Shown in pieces: positions 7,159 through 15,844 of a stretch of 48,843 nt of DNA (the first letter of the stretch is position 1; every line of letters begins with the position of its first letter). The notes below the pieces were generated by a model. The model worked only from the letters and a program-made list of their open reading frames with translations. It was not told the DNA's origin and did no database searches. The stretch is from Nitrosopumilaceae archaeon (GTDB taxonomy: Archaea > Thermoproteota > Nitrososphaeria > Nitrososphaerales > Nitrosopumilaceae), in the NCBI GenBank assembly GCA_005798405.1, contig SYJQ01000006.1:107486-156328 (forward strand). Direction: 5' to 3'. A program made the position numbers and the translations under genes.

Positions 7159-8163
7159 TACACCTTCTATCCTAATCTCAAAACCATTACTTAATTTACC
7201 TATGCCGTATTTACAGCCAGTAATTTTAGACGTCACAAACAAATTTGTTTCTAAATGTTTTGAAATATTATTAACTCTAAAAACTGTCATTTCATTACTA
7301 AGACTTGCTGGTAAAACAAGCATATCTGCAAGGCGTTCATCAACACCAAGATTATTTTCAATAAAACTTTCTAGATCTAAATTAAATTTCTCAGTTTTAT
7401 TATCAAAAATTGAATCTACTCCAATTATTGATTCCTCATCAATACTAAAAATCAACAATGATGCTCCTGAATCAATTGCAGTTTCTTCATTTATCTGTGT
7501 TTGAACAATAAATTTTCTCTCAGTTAATTTTCTTTCAATACTTTCAACATGATTTTTTATCAATTCATTTGGTAAGTTAGAAAATGAACAAAATAGTTTT
7601 ACATTTTTTGTTTTTCTTTGACGCAATGAAATTGATTTTACATTAGAAGGTAAAACATCCACATTTACTTCTCCGCCACCTTTAGGATAATACCCACGTT
7701 TGATTAAATTAATTGAAAATTTAATTCCCATTCTTGAATATGCTTCTCTTAAAACATATTGGGTATAGTCAATTGTTGGACTCCAAAGAGTATCTGTACC
7801 ACCTTTGATTGTTAAATTTAATTTTTTTTGACAGATTGCTGTCACTGGAATCAATACCTGTAATATTAGAGATATACTTCCAGCTGTTCCAACATCTTCT
7901 CTAAGATTACAACTTTTTACATTTCCTGGAGCAAATTTCAAACTTGTTGAACCAATTTTTGCTCCTTCCACATCTGCATCACAAATTTTTTGAAGAATTT
8001 TTATCGCTGTAAGATGCTGCGCTCTTAATCCTGGAATCTTTCTATTTTTTCTAATATTTTCTAAAATTATAGGTTGTTTTGTAATACATGATAGTGTTAT
8101 TGCAGTACGAATAATTTGTCCTCCTCCCTCACCAAATTCTCCATTAATTTTTAGAAAATCCAT
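7138..8163 (-). CDS. rtcA: RNA 3'-terminal phosphate cyclase RtcA
   Basis: RtcA uses ATP to convert RNA 3'-phosphate ends into 2',3'-cyclic phosphates via a histidine-AMP intermediate. The 341-residue protein has the N-terminal signature GEFGEGGGQIIRTA, the insert-domain region after RGYYPKGGGEV, and the C-terminal SKHLETN run, which matches the position of the catalytic histidine (SCHLLTN in E. coli RtcA). Length is standard. It is divergent from nadM, with a 64-base shared promoter region, and overlaps the CopD-like gene at its 3' end. No RtcB ligase is visible in the window. Confidence 0.95.
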   Translation of the reverse strand: MDFLKINGEFGEGGGQIIRTAITLSCITKQPIILENIRKNRKIPGLRAQHLTAIKILQKICDADVEGAKIGSTSLKFAPGNVKSCNLREDVGTAGSISLILQVLIPVTAICQKKLNLTIKGGTDTLWSPTIDYTQYVLREAYSRMGIKFSINLIKRGYYPKGGGEVNVDVLPSNVKSISLRQRKTKNVKLFCSFSNLPNELIKNHVESIERKLTERKFIVQTQINEETAIDSGASLLIFSIDEESIIGVDSIFDNKTEKFNLDLESFIENNLGVDERLADMLVLPASLSNEMTVFRVNNISKHLETNLFVTSKITGCKYGIGKLSNGFEIRIEGVSNTNIK

Positions 8164-8227
8164 CTCTTTCTACTCTTATTCAACGCTTTATGATAGTTTT
8201 TTAAAAAGAAATTCTCTAGTCTATTGT

Positions 8228-8722
8228 ATGAATGGACTATTAATAGGAAGATTTCAACCATTTCACTTAGGTCATCTAGATGCTTTACATTTTGCATTAT
8301 CTAAAGTTGATAAGTTATGGATAGGACTAGGCAGCTCAAACAAAACCTTACAAAAAAACAATCCATTTTCTGCTGAAGAACGAAAGGAAATGATTCTATC
8401 ATCAATTGATGAGTCTATGAAACAAAGAATTCAAATCTATTTTATTCCGGATTTAGAAAATCACATTAAATGGATTGAACTAATTGATACCATAGTACCA
8501 AAATTTGATATTGTTTTTAGTAATGATGAGTTAACTAGACATCTTTATTCAAAGCGTGATGTTGAAGTTCTATCAATACCATTTGTTAAAAGAGATATTC
8601 TTTCTGGAACAAATATTCGAAATCTGATAATTAGCGATCAAAAATGGGAAGATCTTGTACCTGAAGGAACAAAAATTTTTTTGTATAACACTAGTGCCAA
8701 ACAACGTTTGAAAAATCTCTAA
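8228..8722 (+). CDS. nadM: Nicotinamide-nucleotide adenylyltransferase NadM
   Basis: This enzyme joins NMN and ATP to make NAD+. The 164-residue protein has the archaeal NadM nucleotidyltransferase motifs: GRFQPFHLGH at residues 7-16 and the C-terminal SGTNIRNLI, which binds the ATP phosphates. It starts at ATG 8228, with a TTTTTAAAAAG element about 21-31 bases upstream, so the mRNA has little or no leader. The downstream aminotransferase gene starts 41 bases after its stop. Confidence 0.93.
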   Translation: MNGLLIGRFQPFHLGHLDALHFALSKVDKLWIGLGSSNKTLQKNNPFSAEERKEMILSSIDESMKQRIQIYFIPDLENHIKWIELIDTIVPKFDIVFSNDELTRHLYSKRDVEVLSIPFVKRDILSGTNIRNLIISDQKWEDLVPEGTKIFLYNTSAKQRLKNL

Positions 8723-8763
8723 TTATAAATAAACCCCATAAGAAATTACCTTGGAGATAAAAA

Positions 8764-9909
8764 TTGGAATATTTATCAATGCTTCCTGGTCCTACAAATG
8801 TACCTAATCGAGTTATGAGAGCAATGCTTGCTCCTATCATTAATCATAGAAGTGATGATTTTGTTGAATTATACACTGACGTAGTTGAAAAAACACAACA
8901 GGTATTTCAAACAAAAAATGACATAGTAGCATTATCTGCATCTGGAACTGGAGCAGTTGAAGCAAGTGTAGTAAACATTGTAAAAAAAGGCGATAAAATC
9001 ATAATCCCTGTTAATGGTGAATTTAGTAGTAGATTAGCAGAATTGATCGAAGCTCAAGGAGCTCATGTGGTAAAACTTCAAACTCCTCCAGGAGAGAATG
9101 CAACTTTTGATCAAGTAAAAGAAGCATTTGATAATAATAAAGATGTTAAAGCATTCTATGTTGTACATAATGAAACCTCTACTGGAACAATGGTAAATTA
9201 TCTTGATAGAATATCTGATTTGACATCGCGTAATGACGCTATGTATATTGTAGATTCTGTTTCTTTACTTGGAGGAGTTTCACTCCCAGTTGATAAATGG
9301 AATATTGATGTGTGTATGACCGGAGCACAGAAAGCGATTGCTGCACCACCTGGAATTTCTCCAATATCTGTTAGTCCTAAAGCCAAAAAATACATGATTG
9401 CAAATCAACCTACAACCATGTACTTCAATTTAGCAAGATATTTCAAATATTATGAAGAGTCAAAACATACTCCATTTACTCCAGCATTGCCCTTACTTTA
9501 TGCATATAGAGAAGCACTAACAATTATGTTAGAAGAAGGACTTGAAAATGTATACAAACGTCATAAGATTTGTTCTGATGCACTATATTCTAGTTTAAGT
9601 GCAATTGGTCTTACACCATTTGCAAAAAAAGAAGATCGTTCAGTTTCAATTATTGCATTGAACTATTTGAATGGTTTAGAAGACAAAACTTTTAGAGATA
9701 CATTAGCTGAAAAATTCAAAGTGTTAGTAGCTGGAGGATTTGGAAATCTTAAGGGCAAAGTATTCCGAGTTGGATGTATGGGTGAAGTTAACAAATACCA
9801 TGTAATGAGAACCGTTTCTGCAATTTCATCAACATTAGCTATGATGGGATATGATACAGATGCCCAAGCAGGTCTCAAAACAGCAGAAGAAAAACTCAAA
9901 GCTCTCTAA
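8764..9909 (+). CDS. Class V aminotransferase (serine/alanine-glyoxylate type)
   Basis: This is a 381-residue PLP enzyme of the AGXT/serine-glyoxylate aminotransferase branch. It opens with MLPGPTNVPNRV. The PLP-binding acid lies in YIVDSVSLLGG. The Schiff-base lysine is K190 in TGAQKAIAAPPG, and the C-terminal arginine region is KVFRVGCMGE. It transfers an amino group from serine or alanine to glyoxylate, or works in serine/glycine interconversion. Substrates cannot be fixed from sequence. It starts at TTG 8764, and the FKBP gene follows in the same direction. Confidence 0.88.
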   Translation: MEYLSMLPGPTNVPNRVMRAMLAPIINHRSDDFVELYTDVVEKTQQVFQTKNDIVALSASGTGAVEASVVNIVKKGDKIIIPVNGEFSSRLAELIEAQGAHVVKLQTPPGENATFDQVKEAFDNNKDVKAFYVVHNETSTGTMVNYLDRISDLTSRNDAMYIVDSVSLLGGVSLPVDKWNIDVCMTGAQKAIAAPPGISPISVSPKAKKYMIANQPTTMYFNLARYFKYYEESKHTPFTPALPLLYAYREALTIMLEEGLENVYKRHKICSDALYSSLSAIGLTPFAKKEDRSVSIIALNYLNGLEDKTFRDTLAEKFKVLVAGGFGNLKGKVFRVGCMGEVNKYHVMRTVSAISSTLAMMGYDTDAQAGLKTAEEKLKAL

Positions 9910-9950
9910 TTCATGTTAACTTAATATAAGGAAATTCGAGAACGATCACA

Positions 9951-10700
9951 TTGACTTTCAATAAAGGTTCATTGGTACTAATAGATTACACTGCTAAAGT
10001 TAAAGATAGTGAAGAAATTTTTGATACCACTATTGAAGAAGATGCAAAAAAACATTCTATTCATGAACCAAATGTTAAATATCAACCAAAACTTGTTTCC
10101 ATTGGTGAAGTATCTTATCCTGTTCTTAAAGGATTAGATGAAGCACTAGCTAAAACAACTGTTGGGGACAAACTTACTGTTGAGGTTACACCTGACAAGG
10201 GATTTGGTGAAAGAGATTCTGGCAAAGTTAGAATGATTCCTATTAGAAAACTTGGTGAAGATGCAGAAAAGGTTTCTGTAGGAGATACAATTGAGGTTGA
10301 CAATAAAAGAGGAATTATAAGATTTATTGGTTCAGGAAGAGTCCAAATTGACTACAATCACAGATATGCAGGTAAAACAATTCTTTATGATGTTAATGTA
10401 ATTAAATCACTTGATTCTCCAAATGACAAAGTGGATGGAATTTTGAAAAACAGATTACCATTAGAAGATTCTAAAATTTCATTTGAATTAAAAGACAAAG
10501 AAATAAGCATTACAATTCCAGATGAAATATTGAGAGCAGATGGACTTCAAATAATGAAACATTTTATTCAATTGGATATTTTCAAGTTTGTTCCATCTTT
10601 AGAAAAAGTTAACTTTATTGAAACACATCTAAACAAGCAAACTCAGACCAAGAAAACTGAAACAAAAGAAGAAAAAACACCTGAACCAAAAACAGTATAA
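9951..10700 (+). CDS. Long archaeal FKBP-type peptidyl-prolyl isomerase
   Basis: This 249-residue protein starts at TTG 9951. Residues 1-90 carry the FKBP core (GSLVLIDYTAKV, then GLDEALAKTTVGDKLTVEV). An IF (insert-in-flap) domain lies inside it at about 91-135 (GFGERDSGKVRMI and IDYNHRYAGKT). Residues 150-230 form the extra C-terminal domain seen in long archaeal FKBPs, followed by a lysine/threonine/glutamate-rich tail. It acts as a cytoplasmic folding catalyst and chaperone. Its stop is one base from the stop of the convergent egsA. Confidence 0.9.
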   Translation: MTFNKGSLVLIDYTAKVKDSEEIFDTTIEEDAKKHSIHEPNVKYQPKLVSIGEVSYPVLKGLDEALAKTTVGDKLTVEVTPDKGFGERDSGKVRMIPIRKLGEDAEKVSVGDTIEVDNKRGIIRFIGSGRVQIDYNHRYAGKTILYDVNVIKSLDSPNDKVDGILKNRLPLEDSKISFELKDKEISITIPDEILRADGLQIMKHFIQLDIFKFVPSLEKVNFIETHLNKQTQTKKTETKEEKTPEPKTV

Positions 10701-10701
10701 A

Positions 10702-11766
10702 TCAAATTACGTTTGTAGTCTTTGCAAGATTCAATGCTTTTCTTTCTGTCATATCAATTTCTTTTAAAATAGTATATCTTTCAGGTCTGAGTTCCTGTGC
10801 AATCATAAGTGCAGTAATGATCTCATCTGATTTTAAACCAACTTGTTTAGCTGAAGTAGGAGCGCCAACATCTTTCAAAGTTTTTGTAATTTTTTTCCAA
10901 TCCTGGCCTTGTAACTTAGCCATCATAATAGATCCAATACCACATTTTTCTCCATGCAATCCTCTTCCTGGAGCTATCTTATCTAAAGCATGAGAAAAAA
11001 GATGCTCTGCTCCTGAACATGGTCTACTGCTACCTGCAATACACGATGCAACTCCTGCACTGATCAATGCTTCTACAATTATTCTTGCATCAAGACCATT
11101 TTTTGCATAATAACTTGAATTTTCCATAACTATTTTTGCACTCATTAAGGCCAAATCTGCAGAATATCTACCGTAATATTCACCCGTTTTTTCATGTCCT
11201 AATTGCCAATCTTTAACCGCTATGATATTTGCAATAAGATCTCCACAACCACTTGCTAAAAGTTTTGCAGGAGCTTTACGTATTATATCAATATCTATAA
11301 AGACTCCTAACGGTGCAGACGCAACAATTGAATGAGGTTTATCACTAACTATAGAAACAAATGGACTTGCCATTCCATCATGTGATGCAGCTGTTGGCAT
11401 ACTCACAAATGGCTTGCTGAGATTAAATGCAATCATTTTTGCAGTATCTACAGAACGACCTCCTCCAATACCTGCAATTAACTCACTTTGATCCCTCTTG
11501 ACATCTTTCTGAATCTGGTTAATTGCGATAATTGTATTGTCACCAGATGTATGCCAAACAAATTTTATTTTATTAGATTTTAGCGAATCTTCAATTTTTC
11601 TCTTAATAATCTTCTTTACGTTTGTTCCACTGATTAATGAGATTCTTTTTGGTTTATTGAGCGAATTCACAAATCTTCCAAAATCACCTATGTTTCTTTC
11701 TCCGATCTCAATGAGCCTAGGTAATTCCATCGTATGCGACTGCATGCGATCATGACTTTTTGTCAT
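10702..11766 (-). CDS. egsA: Glycerol-1-phosphate dehydrogenase
   Basis: EgsA reduces dihydroxyacetone phosphate to sn-glycerol-1-phosphate and sets the stereochemistry of archaeal lipids. The 354-residue protein shows the NAD(P)-binding GIGGGRSVDTAK (about 99-110), the MPTAASHDGMASPF segment, and the zinc ligands D176, H255 (GAEHLFSHALD) and H271 (GRGLHGEKCG). Alternative starts are Met8 and Met13. A TTTTAAATA element lies about 30 bases before ATG 11766. It is divergent from psmB with 76 bases between them, so the two promoters share that spacer. Confidence 0.96.
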   Translation of the reverse strand: MTKSHDRMQSHTMELPRLIEIGERNIGDFGRFVNSLNKPKRISLISGTNVKKIIKRKIEDSLKSNKIKFVWHTSGDNTIIAINQIQKDVKRDQSELIAGIGGGRSVDTAKMIAFNLSKPFVSMPTAASHDGMASPFVSIVSDKPHSIVASAPLGVFIDIDIIRKAPAKLLASGCGDLIANIIAVKDWQLGHEKTGEYYGRYSADLALMSAKIVMENSSYYAKNGLDARIIVEALISAGVASCIAGSSRPCSGAEHLFSHALDKIAPGRGLHGEKCGIGSIMMAKLQGQDWKKITKTLKDVGAPTSAKQVGLKSDEIITALMIAQELRPERYTILKEIDMTERKALNLAKTTNVI

Positions 11767-11842
11767 TATTTATCATTTCAATGGAACAAAAAGTTATTTA
11801 AAAGGGTGTCATGCATTTCTTATTATCTCTAATAGGTGTATT

Positions 11843-12475
11843 TTGTCAAATAACGTTGAAGAAAAAATTCTGCATGGGACTACCACTGTAGGTATCAAGG
11901 CTAAAGACGGTGTCGTATTATGTGCTGATATGAGAGCAAGTGCTGGATATTTTATTGCAAATAATAATACTATGAAAATTCAAAAAATTGATGAACATGC
12001 AGGCTTGACTTTAGCTGGGGGAGTAGCTGACGCACAAAATATCGTAGATATACTTCGTTATCATTCAAATCTTCACAGAGTAGAAAAACAAGAACCAATT
12101 TCAATTCATTCACTAGCTAGACTTTGCTCTCTCATATTTCATCAAAATCGCGGTTATCCGTTTATGGCAGATATTCTAGTTGGTGGTTATGATGCAAATG
12201 GACCTGCATTGTTTAACATCGATATGTTTGGATCAGTCGAAGAAAAATCCTATGTGACAACAGGTAGCGGTTCTCCTGTAGCATATGGTTTGTTAGAAGA
12301 AGAATACAGATCTGATCTAACAGTAGAAGAAGCAAAAAAAATAGCTCTAAGAGCAGTAAAAGCCGCAATAGTTAGAAACATTGGTACTGGCGATGGAATT
12401 AACATCGCAGTTATGGATAAAGACGGATTCCGTCTATTGACCGATGAACAAAAGAAAGCAGTCATCGAACTTTAG
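11843..12475 (+). CDS. psmB: Proteasome beta subunit
   Basis: This is the catalytic subunit of the archaeal 20S proteasome. The 210-residue precursor starts at TTG 11843. It has a 12-residue propeptide ending LHG, and autocleavage exposes Thr13 (TTTVGIKAKDG) as nucleophile. CADMRASAG, the NTMKIQKI lysine and the GSGSPVAYG segment complete the active site. The stop overlaps the longest reading of the fttA gene by 32 bases, so the two genes are co-transcribed. A psmB-aCPSF1 pairing is an old archaeal arrangement. No alpha subunit is in the window. Confidence 0.97.
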   Translation: MSNNVEEKILHGTTTVGIKAKDGVVLCADMRASAGYFIANNNTMKIQKIDEHAGLTLAGGVADAQNIVDILRYHSNLHRVEKQEPISIHSLARLCSLIFHQNRGYPFMADILVGGYDANGPALFNIDMFGSVEEKSYVTTGSGSPVAYGLLEEEYRSDLTVEEAKKIALRAVKAAIVRNIGTGDGINIAVMDKDGFRLLTDEQKKAVIEL

Positions 12476-14420
12476 TGATTTAATGCAAAGAAAACAGCAA
12501 CAAAAAGAATTACCTCCTAGCCAAAATATGATGGCCACCATACTGCAAAGTATACCCAAAGAAGCTAAGGTAACAAAAATAGAATACGAAGGACCAAGAA
12601 TTGCTCTGTATACAAATGCACCACGTTATCTGATGGAAAATAATGAACTGATATCAAATCTTGTTAATGTAATAAAAAAAAGAATTGTCATAAGAACTGA
12701 TGAATCTATCAGAAAATCAGAAGAAGATGCAAGAAAAATTCTAGCAGAATGTATTCCAAAAGACGCAAATTTTCAAGGAGCTTTCTTTGATACTGCTACA
12801 GGCGAAGTGTCCATTGAAGCTAAAAGACCTTGGTTACTACAAAGAGATGCAAAAGAATTCAATCATGCTGAAATAACTGAAAAAATAGGTTGGAAATTAC
12901 GTATAAGAAAAGCTACTACCATACCATCACGTACTATTCAAACAATAAACGCAAATCTCAAACTCACATCTGCTGAACGAAGTAAACAATTCAAGCAAAT
13001 TGGAGATGAGATATTTAGACCTAGACTAGCACAAAAATCTGAGATATCTCTCATAACTCTTGGCGGCTTTAGCCAAGTGGGAAGATCATGTATGTTATTA
13101 TCTACTCCCGAAAGTAAAATTCTAGTAGACTGTGGTATTAATCCTGGAGCAAAACATCCAATGGATTCATTTCCTAGATTGGATTTTCTTGATATTACAT
13201 TAGATGAACTTGATGCAATAGTAATAGGTCATGCACATTTAGATCACACTGGATTCTTACCTGCCTTATGCAAATTTGGTTACAAGGGACCGATCTATTG
13301 TACTGAACCAACACTCCCAATGATGAATCTTATTCAATTAGATGCAATCAAAGTTGCTGCTGCTCAAGGCAGAACTCCAATCTATGCAGAAAGAGATGTA
13401 AAACAAATCATGAAACAGGCAATAACTCTGCCATATGGTACTGTTACAGATATTTCTCCTGACATTAAATTAGTTCTTGCAAACGCAGGTCATATTTTAG
13501 GTTCTGCACTATGTCATTTTCATATTGGAAACGGTGATCATAATTTTGTTTATTCAGGTGATATTAAATTCGGCAAAAGTATTTTGTTTGAAGCGGCAAG
13601 CTGGAATTTTCCTAGAGTTGAAACACTATTGATTGAAAGTACATATGGTGCAAAAGAAGACATTCAACCAACCAGACAAGAAGTAGAATCTGCTTTCATT
13701 AATGCAGTCAACAACACTCTTGCTGATGGAGGTAAAGTTCTCATTCCAATTCCTGCAGTTGGTCGTGCTCAAGAAATTATGATGGTAATTGATCATTACA
13801 TGAAATCTGGCGAAATGGTTGAAGCACCTGTTTTTACAGAAGGTATGATTTCAGAAGCTTCTGCAATTCATGAAGCATATCCTGAATACTTAGCTAGAGA
13901 ACTAAAACAAAAAATCCTGGAAACTGATGATAATCCATTTGATTCAGAATACTTTACAAATATTGAACATGCTGATGCAAGAGAAGAGCCAATGAGGGAT
14001 AATTCTCCCTGTATAATCTTAGCAACGTCTGGAATGTTAGAAGGAGGGCCTGTTTTAGAATATTTCAAAAATATTGCACCTGATAAAAAGAACAAAGTAT
14101 TGTTTGTTTCATATCAGGTTAATGGAACTATGGGAAGAAGAGTTTTGGATGGTTCAAAACAAGTTACCATGCTAGGTAAAGAAGGAAAAGTTGAAGTTGT
14201 TACAATAAATTGTAGCGTTGAAAAACTTGATGGATTCAGTGGACACAGTGATTATAACCAATTGATGTCTTTTGTTCAAAGACTAAGACCAAAACTTCGT
14301 AGAGTGCTTGTAAATCACGGAGAACGAAGAAAATCAGAAAACTTGGCAATGAATATCAGAAGAATGTTTAGAGTTCCTGCACATTACCCTCAAGTTCAAG
14401 AAGCAATAAAACTATTTTAG
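12444..14420 (+). CDS. fttA: Transcription termination factor FttA / aCPSF1 (KH + metallo-beta-lactamase/beta-CASP nuclease)
   Basis: FttA cleaves nascent RNA and releases RNA polymerase at archaeal gene ends. The 658-residue protein has two N-terminal KH-type regions (about 30-160, KIEYEGPRIALYTN and VSIEAKRPW), then the nuclease core. HAHLDH at 263-268, the GHILGSALCH histidine, SGDIKFG, and the C-terminal GFSGHSD and VNHGE motifs supply the metal and beta-CASP residues. The start is uncertain: ATG 12444 overlaps psmB by 32 bases, and ATG 12483 (Met14) begins 7 bases after its stop. The 3' end overlaps the convergent SepF-like gene by 9 bases. Confidence 0.96.
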   Translation: MNKRKQSSNFSDLMQRKQQQKELPPSQNMMATILQSIPKEAKVTKIEYEGPRIALYTNAPRYLMENNELISNLVNVIKKRIVIRTDESIRKSEEDARKILAECIPKDANFQGAFFDTATGEVSIEAKRPWLLQRDAKEFNHAEITEKIGWKLRIRKATTIPSRTIQTINANLKLTSAERSKQFKQIGDEIFRPRLAQKSEISLITLGGFSQVGRSCMLLSTPESKILVDCGINPGAKHPMDSFPRLDFLDITLDELDAIVIGHAHLDHTGFLPALCKFGYKGPIYCTEPTLPMMNLIQLDAIKVAAAQGRTPIYAERDVKQIMKQAITLPYGTVTDISPDIKLVLANAGHILGSALCHFHIGNGDHNFVYSGDIKFGKSILFEAASWNFPRVETLLIESTYGAKEDIQPTRQEVESAFINAVNNTLADGGKVLIPIPAVGRAQEIMMVIDHYMKSGEMVEAPVFTEGMISEASAIHEAYPEYLARELKQKILETDDNPFDSEYFTNIEHADAREEPMRDNSPCIILATSGMLEGGPVLEYFKNIAPDKKNKVLFVSYQVNGTMGRRVLDGSKQVTMLGKEGKVEVVTINCSVEKLDGFSGHSDYNQLMSFVQRLRPKLRRVLVNHGERRKSENLAMNIRRMFRVPAHYPQVQEAIKLF

Positions 14421-14690
14421 ATCGTATTCTGGTTTCCAGATTTTAATACTGGATGGTGCCACGATAATTCTTTCTTCGCCTAACCTTGCAATGTCTGCAC
14501 CCTCTGTTTTTGCAATAGAGTACAATTCTTCAACCACTTTTCGAAGTTGTTCCACATCTTTTTGAGCCAACGGTGTAACTCTAAGAATTAAAATCATCTC
14601 TTTTTTGATGTCTTCTTTTATTGAATGAACATCACTGATATCTCGTATAGTGATAGCTTTCAAATAGGTTGGATTTTCCTGTTTTTGCAT
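14412..14690 (-). CDS. sepF: SepF-like (DUF552) protein without an obvious membrane-targeting helix
   Basis: This 92-residue protein is essentially the SepF core: YLKAITIRDISDV, IKKEMILILRVTPLAQKDVE, a long helix VEELYSIAKTEGADIARLG, and a final ERIIVAPSSIKIW. In archaea SepF tethers FtsZ to the membrane through an N-terminal amphipathic helix. Here only about 9 residues precede the first strand. An in-frame TAG lies 7 codons upstream with no start codon between. The gene follows the PP-loop gene on the same strand (73-base gap) and overlaps fttA. The family call is fairly strong; a division role is not established. Confidence 0.8.
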   Translation of the reverse strand: MQKQENPTYLKAITIRDISDVHSIKEDIKKEMILILRVTPLAQKDVEQLRKVVEELYSIAKTEGADIARLGEERIIVAPSSIKIWKPEYDLK

Positions 14691-14763
14691 CCTTGAGGAA
14701 AATGCGATCTACTCCTTCAAAAACTCTTCCTTAGTTTTAACTAATTTTAAAAAAATTCCATGC

Positions 14764-15771
14764 CTAAATTCTAAATTTAATGTATGACTCTTCTTCAGCA
14801 TGTTCTGTGATGATTTCATCTTTTGTATTGTCCTTACTGATAATAACTGATGCTTGTTCACCTTTTGGTGCATCTGAATATCTCAATGTAATAGAAGATG
14901 CAAATTTTACATATGTATCTGCATTTTTTCCACGCAAAATTGAAACTGGTCCCATATGATCACGAGCCTGAAACAAAATATCTCCAGGTAATGCAATTGC
15001 TTTTATCATTTCATTTTCATCTTTATTTCTCCCAACAACAAATTTAGTTTCTTCATCAAATCTGAAATGTCTTCCTATCTTTAACAAATCAATATCATTT
15101 ATTGTAGGAGTTTCAGTATGTGAAAACAAATCTTTTGCACGCAATCCAAATGTTGGATCAGTTAAAAGACACCCACCGCCTGCATTTGGTGGATTTTCTA
15201 TTCCATATTTTTTTGCCATATCTAACTGTACTCTTCGGGTTCTTCCTTTAATCATCCCAAGATTTTCTCTTTTGATTAATCCATTTCTCTCAGGATCTGT
15301 TTCTGGAAGTAATGCTGCAGATAACGGTCTGACAATTTTTCCTACCAAACCCGATTCTTTTTCAATAGTTCTTAATGCAGGACCATGTTGACTCATTGGT
15401 CTTTGTCCTAATACTTCTCCTGAAATTATAAATTCAGCTCCAATCTCATCCATGTGTTTTTTTGCAGCATTAAACATCATAGCTCTACAATCTATACATG
15501 GATTGAATCCAGAACCAATACCGTGTTTTGGATGCTTTAACATCTCAATATATTCATCACCAAGATATACTGTTTTTAGATTAACATTGAGATCATCAGC
15601 TCTTTCTCTAATTTCAAAACCACAACCTCTGCCACAATCAAAATCACAAAAAGGAGTCTTTATTGCAACAGCCGAAACTTCGAAACCTTGCTCTTGCATC
15701 ATTCTTACTGCAAGCTGACTATCAAGACCACCTGATAATAGAGCAACTACTTTCTTTTTTTCTTCTGTCAC
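14764..15771 (-). CDS. PP-loop thiouridylase-like ATPase fused to an NFACT-R-like domain
   Basis: This 335-residue protein starts at GTG 15771, with a GTATATTG element about 21-28 bases upstream. An ATG at 15813 would add an unlikely hydrophobic N-terminus. The PP-loop SGGLDS is at residues 13-18, followed by the cysteine sets CDFDCGRGCG and NPCIDCRAMMF, as in ThiI/MnmA-like tRNA thiolation enzymes. The C-terminal part (about 245-300: GRHFRFDEETKFVVGRNKDE, then PGDILFQARDHMGP) matches the NFACT-R (DUF814) pattern. It probably modifies or thiolates an RNA. The target is unknown. Confidence 0.8.
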   Translation of the reverse strand: MTEEKKKVVALLSGGLDSQLAVRMMQEQGFEVSAVAIKTPFCDFDCGRGCGFEIRERADDLNVNLKTVYLGDEYIEMLKHPKHGIGSGFNPCIDCRAMMFNAAKKHMDEIGAEFIISGEVLGQRPMSQHGPALRTIEKESGLVGKIVRPLSAALLPETDPERNGLIKRENLGMIKGRTRRVQLDMAKKYGIENPPNAGGGCLLTDPTFGLRAKDLFSHTETPTINDIDLLKIGRHFRFDEETKFVVGRNKDENEMIKAIALPGDILFQARDHMGPVSILRGKNADTYVKFASSITLRYSDAPKGEQASVIISKDNTKDEIITEHAEEESYIKFRI

Positions 15772-15844
15772 AATCGTCAAAATCAAAATTCCAATATACA
15801 AACTTTGCATCATACATAAATTAAGAAACGAACAATATTTTTTT

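Noticed and set aside
7130-7504. Plus-strand open frame of about 124 codons over rtcA
   Set aside because: It is antisense to the well-supported rtcA gene and its translation has no recognisable motif; low-complexity runs come from AT-rich codons.
15772-15813. N-terminal extension of the PP-loop gene to ATG 15813
   Set aside because: The added residues are hydrophobic and not found in the family, while GTG 15771 has a TATA box at the leaderless distance.
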